Source: RFPW01 sp040401595 (lineage in GTDB: Bacteria; Pseudomonadota; Gammaproteobacteria; Burkholderiales; Burkholderiaceae_E). From it: a stretch of 32,041 bases of DNA. A model generated the notes under the pieces. It was not told where the DNA came from, did no database searches, and saw only the letters and a list, made by a program, of their open reading frames with translations. The stretch is from the NCBI GenBank assembly GCA_040401595.1, contig JBBAOE010000030.1, forward strand, positions 1 to 32,041. Direction: 5' to 3'. Every line of letters begins with the position of its first letter. The stretch's first letter is position 1. The translations under genes and the position numbers were made by a program. Of the stretch, positions 1 to 7,911 are shown piece by piece.

Positions 1-152
1 TGATTACCTGAAGTATGACCCTGCCTTGGCTCCACAGCCAATACTGACCGGAAGGGTAACTGAACTGCCCCGGGTATCGAGGAGGCTGCTCGGGTTAATT
101 TCTAGGCAGCACTCGTAGCCCGCACGGAAACCAAGCCAGGCGCGCGATGGAG

Positions 153-443
153 CTACCTTGGCCGGTGCAGCGCGCGATCGAGATGCTCAGAGGTGTAACC
201 GGAACAATCGATCACGGCATCGCATCCAAAGCGTTCAATCGCGCTCACGTCGGAATCGCAATGGCCAATCAATCGACGAACGGGGAGCGCAATCGAGGCG
301 CCGGCAGTCTGGCTAAATTCCACCGAGTGGTTGCCACGGTTGCACAACGTAACGTCATGCCCGCGGCTGATCGCCTGCTCGACGATATGGCGGCCAAGGA
401 CAAAGCCGCTGTCGTTGAGGATTCCGAACACGAGGGCCCAGGC
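153..443 (-). pseudogene. Relic of an NAD-dependent epimerase/dehydratase-like gene
   Basis: The minus-strand frame contains a Rossmann-type start: a glycine-containing turn followed by FVLGRHIVEQA, then SRGHDVTLCNRGNHSVEF. This matches the first beta-alpha-beta unit of extended short-chain dehydrogenases (NAD-dependent epimerase family). A further stretch, FGCDAVIDCSGY, fits the usual 'valid Asp' strand of that fold. The frame stops after about 92 residues, whereas the family usually has 300 or more, so the catalytic and substrate-binding parts are missing. An ATG near 443 lies in another frame and would join the homologous part only after a one-base shift, so the 5' end also looks damaged. 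The most open reading starts at a GTG at 431. Function is presumably lost. The family call is inferred from the N-terminal pattern only. Confidence 0.45.
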
Positions 444-489
444 ATTTCAATTGAAGTTCAGACGCCTAGACTCTGCGTGTCCCGAAATG

Positions 490-1449
490 TCATGACGGGG
501 CGGTGGCGCGTTGCGGCTTGATTCGCACGGCCAAGCAGACACCGGCCAAGAGTAACAAGATGCCAGTCAACGTCAGCGGCTCGGGCCACTGACCGCGCAA
601 CCCGTAGGCATAAGCGAGGGCAGCGAGGGTCTCGAATATGATCAATTGACCGACCAGCGCGGTAGGCAGGCGCTGGCTTGCTTCGTTCCAACATTGCGTA
701 CCCAGCCAGGACGCAAAGAGGCCGATCGCCAACATCAACCAGACAAATGACTCGGGACGTGGGCCAAGGGGCATCGGAAATGGATTATCGGATGCGCGCA
801 TCGAGACCCAAAAAATCGCATAGCCCACCAGAGCAAGCGGCAAGGTCGCCAGGCCTTGCGCGGTGGCCCACGCGCGAGGCTTGCGACCGGGGTGGTCACG
901 AAGCCAGTTGGCGTTACGGATGGGATACCAGGTCCAGCACGCCAGCGCCAGACCGGCTTGCAAGGCACCGATCCAATAGCGCGACAAGTCTGCCTGTGGC
1001 CCGCCGGCAAACGCGGCCATCTCCACCTGGTTCACACAGGCGATGCCCGTCAGAATGATACCGAGGCATGGCACCAACCGACCCCATGGCAGTTGCCCAT
1101 CGCGTTGGCGATTGAGCTGGTTGGCGAAAATCGAGATGACGACCGGAAGGGTGCCAATGATCATCGTCGGCAACGGACCGCCAGCGCGCTGGATAGCACT
1201 CGCTAAAAACAGATAGTACAAAAGGTTACCAACGATCGCGAGCTTGAGTGCTTCAAGCCAATCGGCACGCTGCAATCGCGCAATTTCTGACCGGTCGAAC
1301 CACGCCATCGGGATGGAAATCAATCCAAAGGCCAAATAACGACCACATACGTGCAATGCCGCCGGGTATTCCGGTAACAGCAGCGGCCCCACAAACACGA
1401 GGCCCCACATCAAACCCGCGGCCAGCGCAAACGTAATACCGATCGTCAT
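490..1449 (-). CDS. EamA/DMT-family membrane transporter
   Basis: The 319-residue product is almost entirely hydrophobic, with about ten predicted membrane spans in two repeated halves, the usual layout and length for the drug/metabolite transporter superfamily (EamA domains). Recognisable features are the N-terminal GLMWG segment, the mid-protein GGPLPTMIIGTLPV segment and a matching C-terminal span ending LLLLAGVCLAVRIKP. It should sit in the inner membrane and export small metabolites or amino-acid-like compounds; the substrate cannot be read from sequence. I chose the ATG at 1449 over the TTG one codon upstream (1452). No strong ribosome-binding site is visible. It is a single minus-strand gene between two relics, with no obvious operon partner. 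Confidence 0.85.
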   Translation of the reverse strand: MTIGITFALAAGLMWGLVFVGPLLLPEYPAALHVCGRYLAFGLISIPMAWFDRSEIARLQRADWLEALKLAIVGNLLYYLFLASAIQRAGGPLPTMIIGTLPVVISIFANQLNRQRDGQLPWGRLVPCLGIILTGIACVNQVEMAAFAGGPQADLSRYWIGALQAGLALACWTWYPIRNANWLRDHPGRKPRAWATAQGLATLPLALVGYAIFWVSMRASDNPFPMPLGPRPESFVWLMLAIGLFASWLGTQCWNEASQRLPTALVGQLIIFETLAALAYAYGLRGQWPEPLTLTGILLLLAGVCLAVRIKPQRATAPS

Positions 1450-1776
1450 CAATCACTCTGCATTTCAAACAAGGGTCAGTGTCGCAAACCATTGCAGTCA
1501 CGGCTTGTAAGGCCTGCACATCGGCCAGCAGCATGCGTCGGTCGCCGAAAACAAAGCCGTCTGGCGCGCGCTGTCGAGCTTTGACAAGCCTTTCATGACC
1601 GCCTTCAGTGACAACGACATGGTACGTGTGGGCGTCCCGATGACAATGCAATGCCTGATCGGATCACCGCCGCTTTGCATGCACTGGAATGTCAGAGGTG
1701 CGCGCAATTGACCGGCCGTGCGAGCAAAGCAGATTAAGATGCCCGGCATCCCGCTCAAGGCACCCTCTTGGTTTCC
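1450..1776. other. Intergenic region between EamA and MFS genes
   Basis: This 327-bp gap separates two divergent transporter genes. Apart from the haloalkane dehalogenase relic I see no gene. No clear sigma-70 promoter with both elements stood out for either flanking gene. Confidence 0.6.
1511..1711 (+). pseudogene. Relic of the C-terminal part of a haloalkane dehalogenase
   Basis: On the plus strand an open stretch between stop codons reads VAENKAVWRALSSFDKPFMT and continues AFSDNDMV. This closely follows the segment of haloalkane dehalogenases (alpha/beta hydrolases) just before the catalytic histidine region, where the family has 'VAENxAAW..L..FDKPFL.AFSDSDP'. The expected downstream GHFLQED-type histidine segment is not found, and the frame runs into unrelated residues and a TGA. 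No start codon, nucleophile region or N-terminal half remains, so this is a gene fossil of about 40 recognisable residues. The identification rests on one conserved segment and should be confirmed by a translated search. Confidence 0.4.
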
Positions 1777-2946
1777 ATGTCTTCGCGCCCAGCGATAGCT
1801 GCCGCCTTCCTAGGCAATTTTGTCGTGGGCTGCGGGGTGCTGGTCGTTCCGGGCATGCTTGATCTGCTGGCCCACGATCTCGCGATTTCAGTGCCCAAGG
1901 CCGGCGCGCTGCTGAGCCTCGCGGCCTTGACGATGTGCGTCGGCGCGCCGCTGCTGGCCGCCGTTACGTCAAGGGTCGATCGCAGGCTGCTGTTGGTGCT
2001 ATCCCTGCTACTACTGGCGGTGGGACATCTGGCCTGCGCTTTGGCGCCGGATTTCGCGACACTGATGTGGATCCGACCGGTTTCGGTGCTCGGGGCTGCC
2101 GTGTTCACGCCCCAGGTCGCGGCAACGCTGTCGCTGATGGTTGTGCCTGAACAGCGCCCGATGGCGCTCACCAGCGCCTTTGTCGGTTGGTCTCTGGCCT
2201 CGGTGCTCGGCATGCCGATCGGCAATCTGCTGGCCCATTCTTTGAGCTGGCGCGCGAGCTTCGCGATGGTGGCCGCCCTGGGCCTGCTGGCAGCACTGGT
2301 CGTCTGGCGAGTCATTCCGGCGGGGTTGAGGGTGGCGCCCTTGTCGCTGAAGTCCTGGGGTGATGTTCTGGGCAGTACCCGGCTGCGTTGGATCCTGTTG
2401 GCCACGACGGCCTGGTGCACGGGGCACTTTGCCGTCTTGGGCTACATCACTGCTGCATTGAGAGAGGGAGTCGAGGCGTCGCCCGCGACGCAGGCAGTCC
2501 TGATGGCCCTGATGGGCATCAGCGGGCTCATCGGCAATATCGCGCTGTCGCGCTGGGTCACGCGCATCGGTGCCGATCGGGGCGCGCGCATGTCGCTGAG
2601 TTGCATCTGCGCGGGGCTGGTACTTTGGATCGTCGCATTGTCCTGGCTGCAAGCCCTCTGGGCCGTGGCGCTGGCTATGATCATCTGGGGCCTGGGCAAC
2701 TTTGCGTTCAACTCATCGCAACAGGCCCGATTGGCCCAATCCGCCCCAGCGCTTGCATCGGCCTCGATTGCCTTGAACTCCTCCAGCCTTTATGCCGGGC
2801 AGGCCATGGGCGCCGCCTTGGGCGCAGCTCTGGTGGTCGCGCTGGGATATGACGCCTTGGGGCCGACCGCGTTGATCATCATCACTGTGGCGTTGCTGTT
2901 TTCCTGGTTGGCGGATCGTCGAGGAACGCCATCACGCTCTGGTTGA
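1777..2946 (+). CDS. MFS transporter (DHA1-like efflux protein)
   Basis: The product of about 389 residues has the length and roughly twelve membrane spans of a major facilitator superfamily protein. The loop after span 2 carries a basic turn (SRVDRRLLL) like the family's motif A, and span 5 has GWSLASVLGMPIGNLL, which resembles the antiporter motif C of DHA1 efflux members. It should reside in the inner membrane and export a small compound in exchange for protons; the substrate is unknown. I prefer the ATG at 1777 (MSSRPAIAAAF) to the TTG at 1768, because the hydrophobic first span follows directly. No regulator lies next to it. The 300-bp gap to the molybdenum hydroxylase genes argues against a shared transcript, but both are on the plus strand. 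Confidence 0.85.
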   Translation: MSSRPAIAAAFLGNFVVGCGVLVVPGMLDLLAHDLAISVPKAGALLSLAALTMCVGAPLLAAVTSRVDRRLLLVLSLLLLAVGHLACALAPDFATLMWIRPVSVLGAAVFTPQVAATLSLMVVPEQRPMALTSAFVGWSLASVLGMPIGNLLAHSLSWRASFAMVAALGLLAALVVWRVIPAGLRVAPLSLKSWGDVLGSTRLRWILLATTAWCTGHFAVLGYITAALREGVEASPATQAVLMALMGISGLIGNIALSRWVTRIGADRGARMSLSCICAGLVLWIVALSWLQALWAVALAMIIWGLGNFAFNSSQQARLAQSAPALASASIALNSSSLYAGQAMGAALGAALVVALGYDALGPTALIIITVALLFSWLADRRGTPSRSG

Positions 2947-3246
2947 GTTTGGCCGGAGTCGAAACATGAAGGCCGTGTGCCAGAGGTTGGTGGTCGCTCA
3001 CGACACGGCCACCTCGTCCCTCGGCATGTCATCATTGGCGTCACTATGGGTGGCTGTAACAGCGATGTTCCTGTGCCCCATCGACCTCATGAGTACCCGA
3101 GTCCCAGTGCCTTTGGCCGCCTAGCCTGGGGCGTGGACGGAATGATCGCCGCCAGACAACCCCTTCACAACCGTCTCTTGAAGGAAACGCAGTTCGAGCG
3201 GTTTTTGGTCGGCGCTGATGCTTGAACTCCTTAGGAACTCCTCACA
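2947..3246. other. Intergenic region upstream of the hydroxylase genes
   Basis: No convincing gene is present. Just before the iorA-like start the octamer GAACTCCT occurs twice (3224-3231 and 3235-3242). The second copy overlaps an AGGA ribosome-binding core at 3233-3236, about ten bases before the ATG. Short ORFs here have no recognisable homology and weak starts. Confidence 0.55.
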
Positions 3247-3708
3247 ATGAGCAACACATTCACCCTTAACGGCAGACCGGTGACGGTCGACGTCGATCCG
3301 AGCACGCCGATTCTTTGGGCGGTGCGCGACAACCTCGGCCTGACTGGCACCAAGTTCGGATGCGGCCTTGCGCAGTGCGGCGCCTGCACGGTGCACATGA
3401 ACGGCAAAGCGGTTTTTAGCTGCACGACGCCGATCTCGGCAGCGGCCGGCGCGCAGATCACCACCATCGAAGGCTTGTCGAATGACCGTATTGGCAAGGC
3501 GGTGACAGACGCCTGGGTCGCGCTCGATGTCGCGCAGTGCGGCTACTGCCAGAGCGGGCAGATCATGAGCGCGACCGCGCTGCTCAAGAGCAACATGCGC
3601 CCTACCGCCGCGCAGATCGACGCCGCGATGGCTGGCAACGTCTGCCGCTGCGGCACCTACCCCCGCATCCGCGCCGCGATCCAGCAGGCCGCGGCGGCTA
3701 TCGCCTGA
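3247..3708 (+). CDS. iorA: (2Fe-2S) subunit of an isoquinoline 1-oxidoreductase-type molybdenum hydroxylase
   Basis: The 153-residue protein carries the two [2Fe-2S] domains of the small subunit of xanthine-oxidase-family hydroxylases. The plant-ferredoxin-type cluster uses C39, C44, C47 and C59 (GCGLAQCGACTVH). The second helical cluster uses C98, C101, C133 and C135 (CGYCQSGQIM and NVCRCGTYPRI). It passes electrons from the molybdenum centre of the partner subunit to an outside acceptor. Length and motif order match IorA-like alpha subunits. The downstream large subunit begins ten bases after the stop, so the two are surely co-transcribed. The symbol names the family; the real substrate may be another N-heterocycle or aldehyde. 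Confidence 0.9.
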   Translation: MSNTFTLNGRPVTVDVDPSTPILWAVRDNLGLTGTKFGCGLAQCGACTVHMNGKAVFSCTTPISAAAGAQITTIEGLSNDRIGKAVTDAWVALDVAQCGYCQSGQIMSATALLKSNMRPTAAQIDAAMAGNVCRCGTYPRIRAAIQQAAAAIA

Positions 3709-3718
3709 GGCGCGCACC

Positions 3719-5965
3719 ATGATCTTCGATCTGTTGATTCAACAAGCTGCGGCCGGCGCGCCGCGCGTGCGCTTCTCGCGCCGAGAATTCATGACCTACA
3801 GCGTCGGTGGCGCCGTCGGCCTGGCCTTCATGCCGCTGGCCACAACCGAGCTGCGCGCGCAGAGTGCGCCCGACCTGCCGCCCGGGCAAAAACCATTTGA
3901 GCAACCCGCAGCCTTCGTAACGATCGCCAAGGACGGCACGACCACCGTGCTTTGCAATCGAATGGACATGGGCCAGGGCATCGAAACCGCGCTGGCGATG
4001 ATCTGCGCCGAGGAGCTCGATGCCGATTGGGCAAAGGTTCTGACCGGCTTCGGCAACCAGCGCGGCAACTACGTCGATCCCGCAATGGGCATCCACCTCA
4101 CCGGCGGCAGCAACTCGGTGAAGAACAGCTACGCGCAGTACCGCGAGTTGGGCGCGCGTACAAAGGCAATGCTACTGGCCGCCGCTAGCAAGCAACTCGG
4201 CGTGCCGACGGCGCAGCTCACGGTGGCCAACGGTACGATCAGCAGCGGCAGCAAGAGGGCCACCTACGGCGAACTCTTTGACGCCGCGATGAAGGAGCCG
4301 ATACCCGCGAAGGTGTCGCTCAAGGACCCGAAGGACTTCAAGATCGTCGGCAAGCCGACAGGCCTCAAAGTCTCGCGCGCCAAGAGTACCGGCACGCAGC
4401 AATATGGTATGGACGTCAAGTTGCCGGGCATGCTGACCGCGGTGATCGTCCGTCCGCCGGTGTTCAACGGCAAGGTGAAGCGCTTCGATGGCGCGCAGGC
4501 GCTGAAGATCAAGGGCGTGAAGGCCGTGCTGCCCGTAGCGCTTGACCGCGGCGGCCAGGGCATCGCGATCGTAGCCGACGGCTACTGGCCGGCGAAGATG
4601 GGCCGGGATGCGCTCAAGGTCGATTGGGACACCAGCGCGGTCGAGAAGGTGGACACCATGAAGCTGCTCGCCGAGTACAAGGCGCTGGCCAAAACCCCGG
4701 GCAAGCAGGCGCCAGCCAAGCACTTCGAGGCCGACATCAGCGCCATCGCGACGGCGCCGATGAAGATCAGCGCCGATTTCGTGTTCCCCTACCTGAACCA
4801 CGCGCAGATGGAGCCTCTGGCCTGCACCGTGGATCTGCAGGCCGACAAGTGCACGGTGATCGCTGCCTCGCAGATGCCAGGCGGGGATGCTGGGGCGGTG
4901 GCCAGTGTCGTCGGCCTCAAGCCCGAGCAGGTTGAGATCCAGGTGCAGATGGCCGGTGGCGGCTTCGGCCGCCGCGCCACGCCGATGGGCGAATGGGTGC
5001 GCGAAGCCGCGGGCGTGGCCAAGGCGCTGGCCGCAGCCAACCAGCGGGCACCGGTCAAGGTGATCTGGAGCCGCGAAGACGACATGAAGGCCGGCTACTA
5101 CCGTCCCTTCACCGTGCACCACGCTGAGATCGGCTTCGACGCCAAGGGCAAGGTGCTTGGCTGGGACCACCGCATCGTCAGCCAGAGCATCGTCACCGGG
5201 TCGCCCTTCGAAGGTTTTCTGGTCAAGGACGGCGTTGACGGTACCGCCACCGAAGGCATGCGTGAACCTTACGACTTGCCCATGAAGCTCACAGTGCACC
5301 ACCCGGAGCACAACGTGCCGGTGCTGTGGTGGCGCTCGGTCGGCTCGACGCACACCTGTTTTGTCATGGAAACGCTGATCGACGAGATTGCCGTGGCGAC
5401 GAAGCAAGACCCCGTGGCTTACCGCATGGCGCTGATGCAAGGCGACAAAGGCCGGCGGCACCGCGAAGCGCTGCAGCTCGCGGTGGAACAAAGCGGCTAC
5501 GGCAAGAAGAGGCTGCCGGCCGGTACCGCCTGGGGCGTGGCGGTGCACGAGAGCTTCGAGTCGGTGGTGGCATATGTCGTCGAAGCCAAGATGAGCGGCG
5601 AGGGCAAGGACCGCAAGCCGGTGCTCGCCGCCGTGACCGCAGGCGTGCACTGTAACTTCTGCATCAACCCGAAGACGGTGGAAGCGCAGGTCCAAGGCTC
5701 GGTGATGATGGCGCTGGCCACGACGCTGCCGGGCCACGAGATCACGCTCAAGGACGGCATCGTCGAGCAGGGCAACTTCCACCAGTTCATCCCGGCGCGC
5801 ATCGGTGACACGCCGCCGAAGATCGCGGTGCACATCGTGCCGAGCAACGACCCGCCCAAGGGTATGGGCGAGCCGGCGCTACCGCCACTGGCACCGGCGC
5901 TGGCCAATGCGGTGGCGCGGCTGACTGGCAAGCGGTTGCGGGAGATGCCGTTCAGGATGGCGTAA
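3719..5965 (+). CDS. iorB: Molybdopterin-binding subunit of an isoquinoline 1-oxidoreductase-type hydroxylase
   Basis: This 748-residue protein is the large catalytic subunit of the xanthine-oxidase family. An N-terminal twin-arginine signal (SRREFM at residues 20-25, then a hydrophobic run to about residue 48) indicates export of the folded, cofactor-loaded complex to the periplasm, as known for IorB-type enzymes. Family motifs include MDMGQGIE near residue 82, AGGGFGRR at 412-419, and the C-terminal GMGEPALPPLAPA with the presumed catalytic glutamate E718. The enzyme would hydroxylate a carbon next to a ring nitrogen or oxidise an aldehyde, using water as the oxygen source. A GAGG ribosome-binding site overlaps the stop of the small subunit, eight bases before the ATG. 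No cytochrome c subunit, XdhC-like maturase or MobA-like gene is adjacent, so electron acceptor and cofactor insertion must be supplied from elsewhere. Confidence 0.9.
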   Translation: MIFDLLIQQAAAGAPRVRFSRREFMTYSVGGAVGLAFMPLATTELRAQSAPDLPPGQKPFEQPAAFVTIAKDGTTTVLCNRMDMGQGIETALAMICAEELDADWAKVLTGFGNQRGNYVDPAMGIHLTGGSNSVKNSYAQYRELGARTKAMLLAAASKQLGVPTAQLTVANGTISSGSKRATYGELFDAAMKEPIPAKVSLKDPKDFKIVGKPTGLKVSRAKSTGTQQYGMDVKLPGMLTAVIVRPPVFNGKVKRFDGAQALKIKGVKAVLPVALDRGGQGIAIVADGYWPAKMGRDALKVDWDTSAVEKVDTMKLLAEYKALAKTPGKQAPAKHFEADISAIATAPMKISADFVFPYLNHAQMEPLACTVDLQADKCTVIAASQMPGGDAGAVASVVGLKPEQVEIQVQMAGGGFGRRATPMGEWVREAAGVAKALAAANQRAPVKVIWSREDDMKAGYYRPFTVHHAEIGFDAKGKVLGWDHRIVSQSIVTGSPFEGFLVKDGVDGTATEGMREPYDLPMKLTVHHPEHNVPVLWWRSVGSTHTCFVMETLIDEIAVATKQDPVAYRMALMQGDKGRRHREALQLAVEQSGYGKKRLPAGTAWGVAVHESFESVVAYVVEAKMSGEGKDRKPVLAAVTAGVHCNFCINPKTVEAQVQGSVMMALATTLPGHEITLKDGIVEQGNFHQFIPARIGDTPPKIAVHIVPSNDPPKGMGEPALPPLAPALANAVARLTGKRLREMPFRMA

Positions 5966-6422
5966 CTCGGATCGATTGAGGACCTTGCTGTCGCTCCTAC
6001 CCACCAGCTCCGGGAGCGGATCACGATAGGCCCGACCGGCCTGAAGCTCGCGCTAAGTCTCGAGGGTCTCGGCAAGGCTGTGCACCAGAATCGCCTTCAC
6101 CTGCATCTCAGCAGAATCGGGCAGGCCGAGGTCTTCGTAGACGTTAGCTGACCCTTGGCCAACCGAATCTTCGTCAAGCGAATCCACCCTCCCCTCAGGA
6201 TGAAAGGCGTTTGATGTGAGCTACCTTGTCACTAATGGCCTTGGCAACGGGCGCTGGTCACGCCACGCCGCTTTGAATGGCCGATATCACTGCACCACTC
6301 GGTCCAACGCACCAGATCAAGAAAATTTTTTCGTTCAAAATTTTGAAATGCCCACGATCTTGTGTTTGAAATTTCAGAATGCATCGACAGAGCACCTACC
6401 GCATTGGATAGTGAATGGGCTG
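5966..6422. other. Intergenic region with antitoxin relic and an AT-rich patch
   Basis: Most of this 457-bp stretch is non-coding. Its left part contains the HigA-like relic (6053-6187). Its right part (about 6318-6380) is markedly AT-rich against the GC-rich background. It includes a perfect 14-bp palindrome at 6334-6347 (TTCAAAATTTTGAA) and a 10-bp one at 6367-6376 (TGAAATTTCA). Confidence 0.6.
6053..6187 (-). pseudogene. Truncated HigA-like (XRE family) antitoxin relic
   Basis: A 44-codon minus-strand frame reads GSANVYEDLGLPDSAEMQVK and continues AILVHSLAETLET before a TAG. This is the characteristic N-terminal segment of the small XRE antitoxins paired with Gp49/HigB-like toxins ('SGNVFADLGLPDAEE...KA.L...I'). 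The helix-turn-helix that should follow is missing, so no DNA-binding antitoxin can be made. A GTG at 6187 could start translation, but the ribosome-binding sequence GGGGAGG touches it with no spacing. The matching toxin relic lies about 2 kb away on the same strand (8238-8410), upstream in transcription order, as expected for a broken higBA pair. Confidence 0.5.
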
Positions 6423-6833
6423 CTAAAACGGCGCGGCCCAATCCATCAGCGCCTTGCCGCCGGCGGCTGCAGCCGCACTGATGCAGGTCCCCCAGGCCAT
6501 GTCGATCACCGACAAGCCAATCGGCCACTGCTTGAGCGTGGCCAGGTTGGTGAGGTCATAGGTGGCGTAGGCAAAGAAGCCAAACAGCGCCGCCATGCCC
6601 AAGGTCTTACCCCAGCCCGGTGCAGGTCCGGCGGGCAGCACCGCAAACACGACCAGCGCGAGCCCGAACAGCGCGTAAAAAAGCACGGCCACCGGCACAT
6701 TGGGTTTGTCGGCCATTAGGTGACCGATCCCTTGTTGGTAGATCGGCTTGGCGATGACGCCAAGCCACAGCATGTCCAGCCCCACCATCACGATCATGGT
6801 GCCCAAGTAGGCTGCGAGCGATCTTTTCATCAT
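6423..6833 (-). CDS. DUF2177 family membrane protein
   Basis: The 136-residue protein has about four membrane spans, with GLDMLWLGVIAKPIYQ in the first part and FAYATYDLTNLATLKQWPI in the third. Both are typical of the DUF2177 family, and length and topology match. Molecular function is not known for the family; an inner-membrane location is the only safe inference. Two ATG codons are adjacent at the start (6833 and 6830); I give the first. The neighbouring fasciclin gene lies upstream on the same strand, separated by about 130 bp that include a strong hairpin, so co-transcription is doubtful. Confidence 0.85.
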   Translation of the reverse strand: MMKRSLAAYLGTMIVMVGLDMLWLGVIAKPIYQQGIGHLMADKPNVPVAVLFYALFGLALVVFAVLPAGPAPGWGKTLGMAALFGFFAYATYDLTNLATLKQWPIGLSVIDMAWGTCISAAAAAGGKALMDWAAPF

Positions 6834-6922
6834 GGCGGCAATCTTACTGCGCTCCGCGTGGGGACCGACAAGGCGGTGAGCGATGAATGATCGCCCAGGG
6901 CCACGGGCTTATTTGGGAAGAC

Positions 6923-6955
6923 GCGGTGGGCGGCGCGTTTTAGACCGCCCACCGC
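6923..6955 (-). terminator. Strong hairpin after the fasciclin gene
   Basis: Perfect 11-bp arms, GCGGTGGGCGG (6923-6933) and CCGCCCACCGC (6945-6955), enclose an 11-base loop. The hairpin starts eight bases after the fasciclin stop codon. It lacks a following T-run on the minus strand, so it may be a weak terminator or an mRNA 3'-end stabiliser rather than a classic intrinsic terminator. Confidence 0.5.
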
Positions 6956-6962
6956 ACAGCGC

Positions 6963-7421
6963 TTACTTCGGCATCAATACGGTGTCGATGGCATGGATCA
7001 CGCCGTTGTCGGCGGCCACATCGGCGGTCACCACTTTGGCGCCATTGACCGACGCACCACCCATGGTGCTCACCATCACGTCGCTGCCTTGCACGGTCTT
7101 CACGTTGCCGGCCTTCAGGTCTGTGGACATGACCTTACCGGAAACCACATGGTAGGTCAGCACAGCCTTCAACTTGGCCTTGTCCTTCAGCAGGGCGTCA
7201 AGATCGGCTTTTGGAATCTTCGCGAAGGCCTCATCGGTGGGCGCAAAGACCGTAAAGGGCCCCTTGCCCTTGAGGGTGGGCACCAGATCGGCTGCCTTGA
7301 GCGCCACGACCAGCGTCTTGAAATTGCCGGCGGCCACGGCGGTGTCCACGATGTCCTTGGCCTGTGCGGCAAAGGCTGCGCCGGCGAGGGCCGCCGCGAT
7401 GAGTAGTTTTTTCACTTTCAT
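6963..7421 (-). CDS. Secreted fasciclin-domain protein
   Basis: The 152-residue product begins with a clear signal peptide (MKVKKLLIAAALAGAAFAAQA, cleavage expected after residue 21). One fasciclin (FAS1) domain follows: TAVAAGNFKTLV at its start, the H1 motif GPFTVFAPTDEAFAKIP, then TYHVVSGK, and VIHAIDTVLMP at the end. Such single-domain proteins are exported and usually linked to adhesion or the cell surface; the exact role here is unknown. The start is uncertain. The ATG at 7421 puts the signal peptide at the N-terminus, but the best ribosome-binding site (AAGGA, eight bases before the ATG) precedes another in-frame ATG at 7511. That start would add 30 residues beginning MNTFIDVAVADG, and this extension itself resembles the start of a FAS1 domain. 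A third choice is the ATG at 7436. Confidence 0.85.
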   Translation of the reverse strand: MKVKKLLIAAALAGAAFAAQAKDIVDTAVAAGNFKTLVVALKAADLVPTLKGKGPFTVFAPTDEAFAKIPKADLDALLKDKAKLKAVLTYHVVSGKVMSTDLKAGNVKTVQGSDVMVSTMGGASVNGAKVVTADVAADNGVIHAIDTVLMPK

Positions 7422-7504
7422 CTTTGATCTTGACATTCTTTCAAGGGGTTGGGTTGAGAGGGTTGATCGCATCAAGCCGTCGGCAACAGCAACATCGATA
7501 AAGG

Positions 7505-7530
7505 TATTCATAGCGTTTTCCTTCAGTTGA
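7505..7530 (-). promoter_or_regulatory. Strong ribosome-binding site upstream of an extended fasciclin start
   Basis: On the minus strand AAGGA lies eight bases before the ATG at 7511. This is the best Shine-Dalgarno match near the gene and competes with the signal-peptide start at 7421. It may drive translation of a 30-residue N-terminal extension in the same frame. Confidence 0.5.
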
Positions 7531-7721
7531 GTTGATGCCGCGGCCCGATTGCGGGGTGCCCTACACGACGGGATATCTGCAGGATTTGCGGCAAGCACCG
7601 AATTTACTGCTGCGAATACGGCCGGTCTGTATGTTGGTGCACAGTTTGATGGCCACCCCCCGAATCAATCCCCTACCGCTCCCTGAACGGCGTATCAGTG
7701 CGCCGAGCAAAATAGCGATGC

Positions 7722-7911
7722 TCAAGTCCACGGGTTGATCAGTTGAATGCCGCAGTGCTCAAAGTCGACGGTATTGCGTGTCGCAACGCTTGCGCCATGG
7801 GCACGAACGATTGCAGCGATTTGGCAGTCGAATTGGCTAATCGATCGGCCGGCCGCGCGCCGTTGGGCGGCGATGGAGTTCGGAGACAACGTTGGTATCG
7901 AGAACGATCAT
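7722..7911 (-). pseudogene. Internally deleted VapC/FitB-like PIN toxin
   Basis: The toxin start overlaps the stop of the upstream antitoxin (TGATG), as in intact fitAB operons. The first 13 residues, MIVLDTNVVSELH, are a normal PIN-domain start with the first catalytic aspartate. The frame then reaches a TAG after about 24 codons. In the next frame the sequence resumes as FDCQIAAIVRAHGASVATRN and then DFEHCGIQLINPWT, the normal C-terminal end of FitB-type PIN toxins with its late acidic residue. Roughly 80 middle residues are missing and the two ends are out of frame. No active ribonuclease can be made. Confidence 0.75.

Noticed and set aside
2..118. Open plus-strand frame at the left edge (DYLKYDPALAPQPILTG...)
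   Set aside because: It could be the tail of a gene starting outside the window, but 38 residues show no family pattern, so I do not call it.
2977..3225. 82-codon plus-strand ORF between the MFS and hydroxylase genes
   Set aside because: No motif, no ribosome-binding site and odd composition; I treat the region as intergenic.
4172..5833. A 553-codon minus-strand open frame
   Set aside because: It is antisense to the well-supported molybdopterin subunit and is rich in His/Arg/Ala with no motif, typical of a shadow frame.
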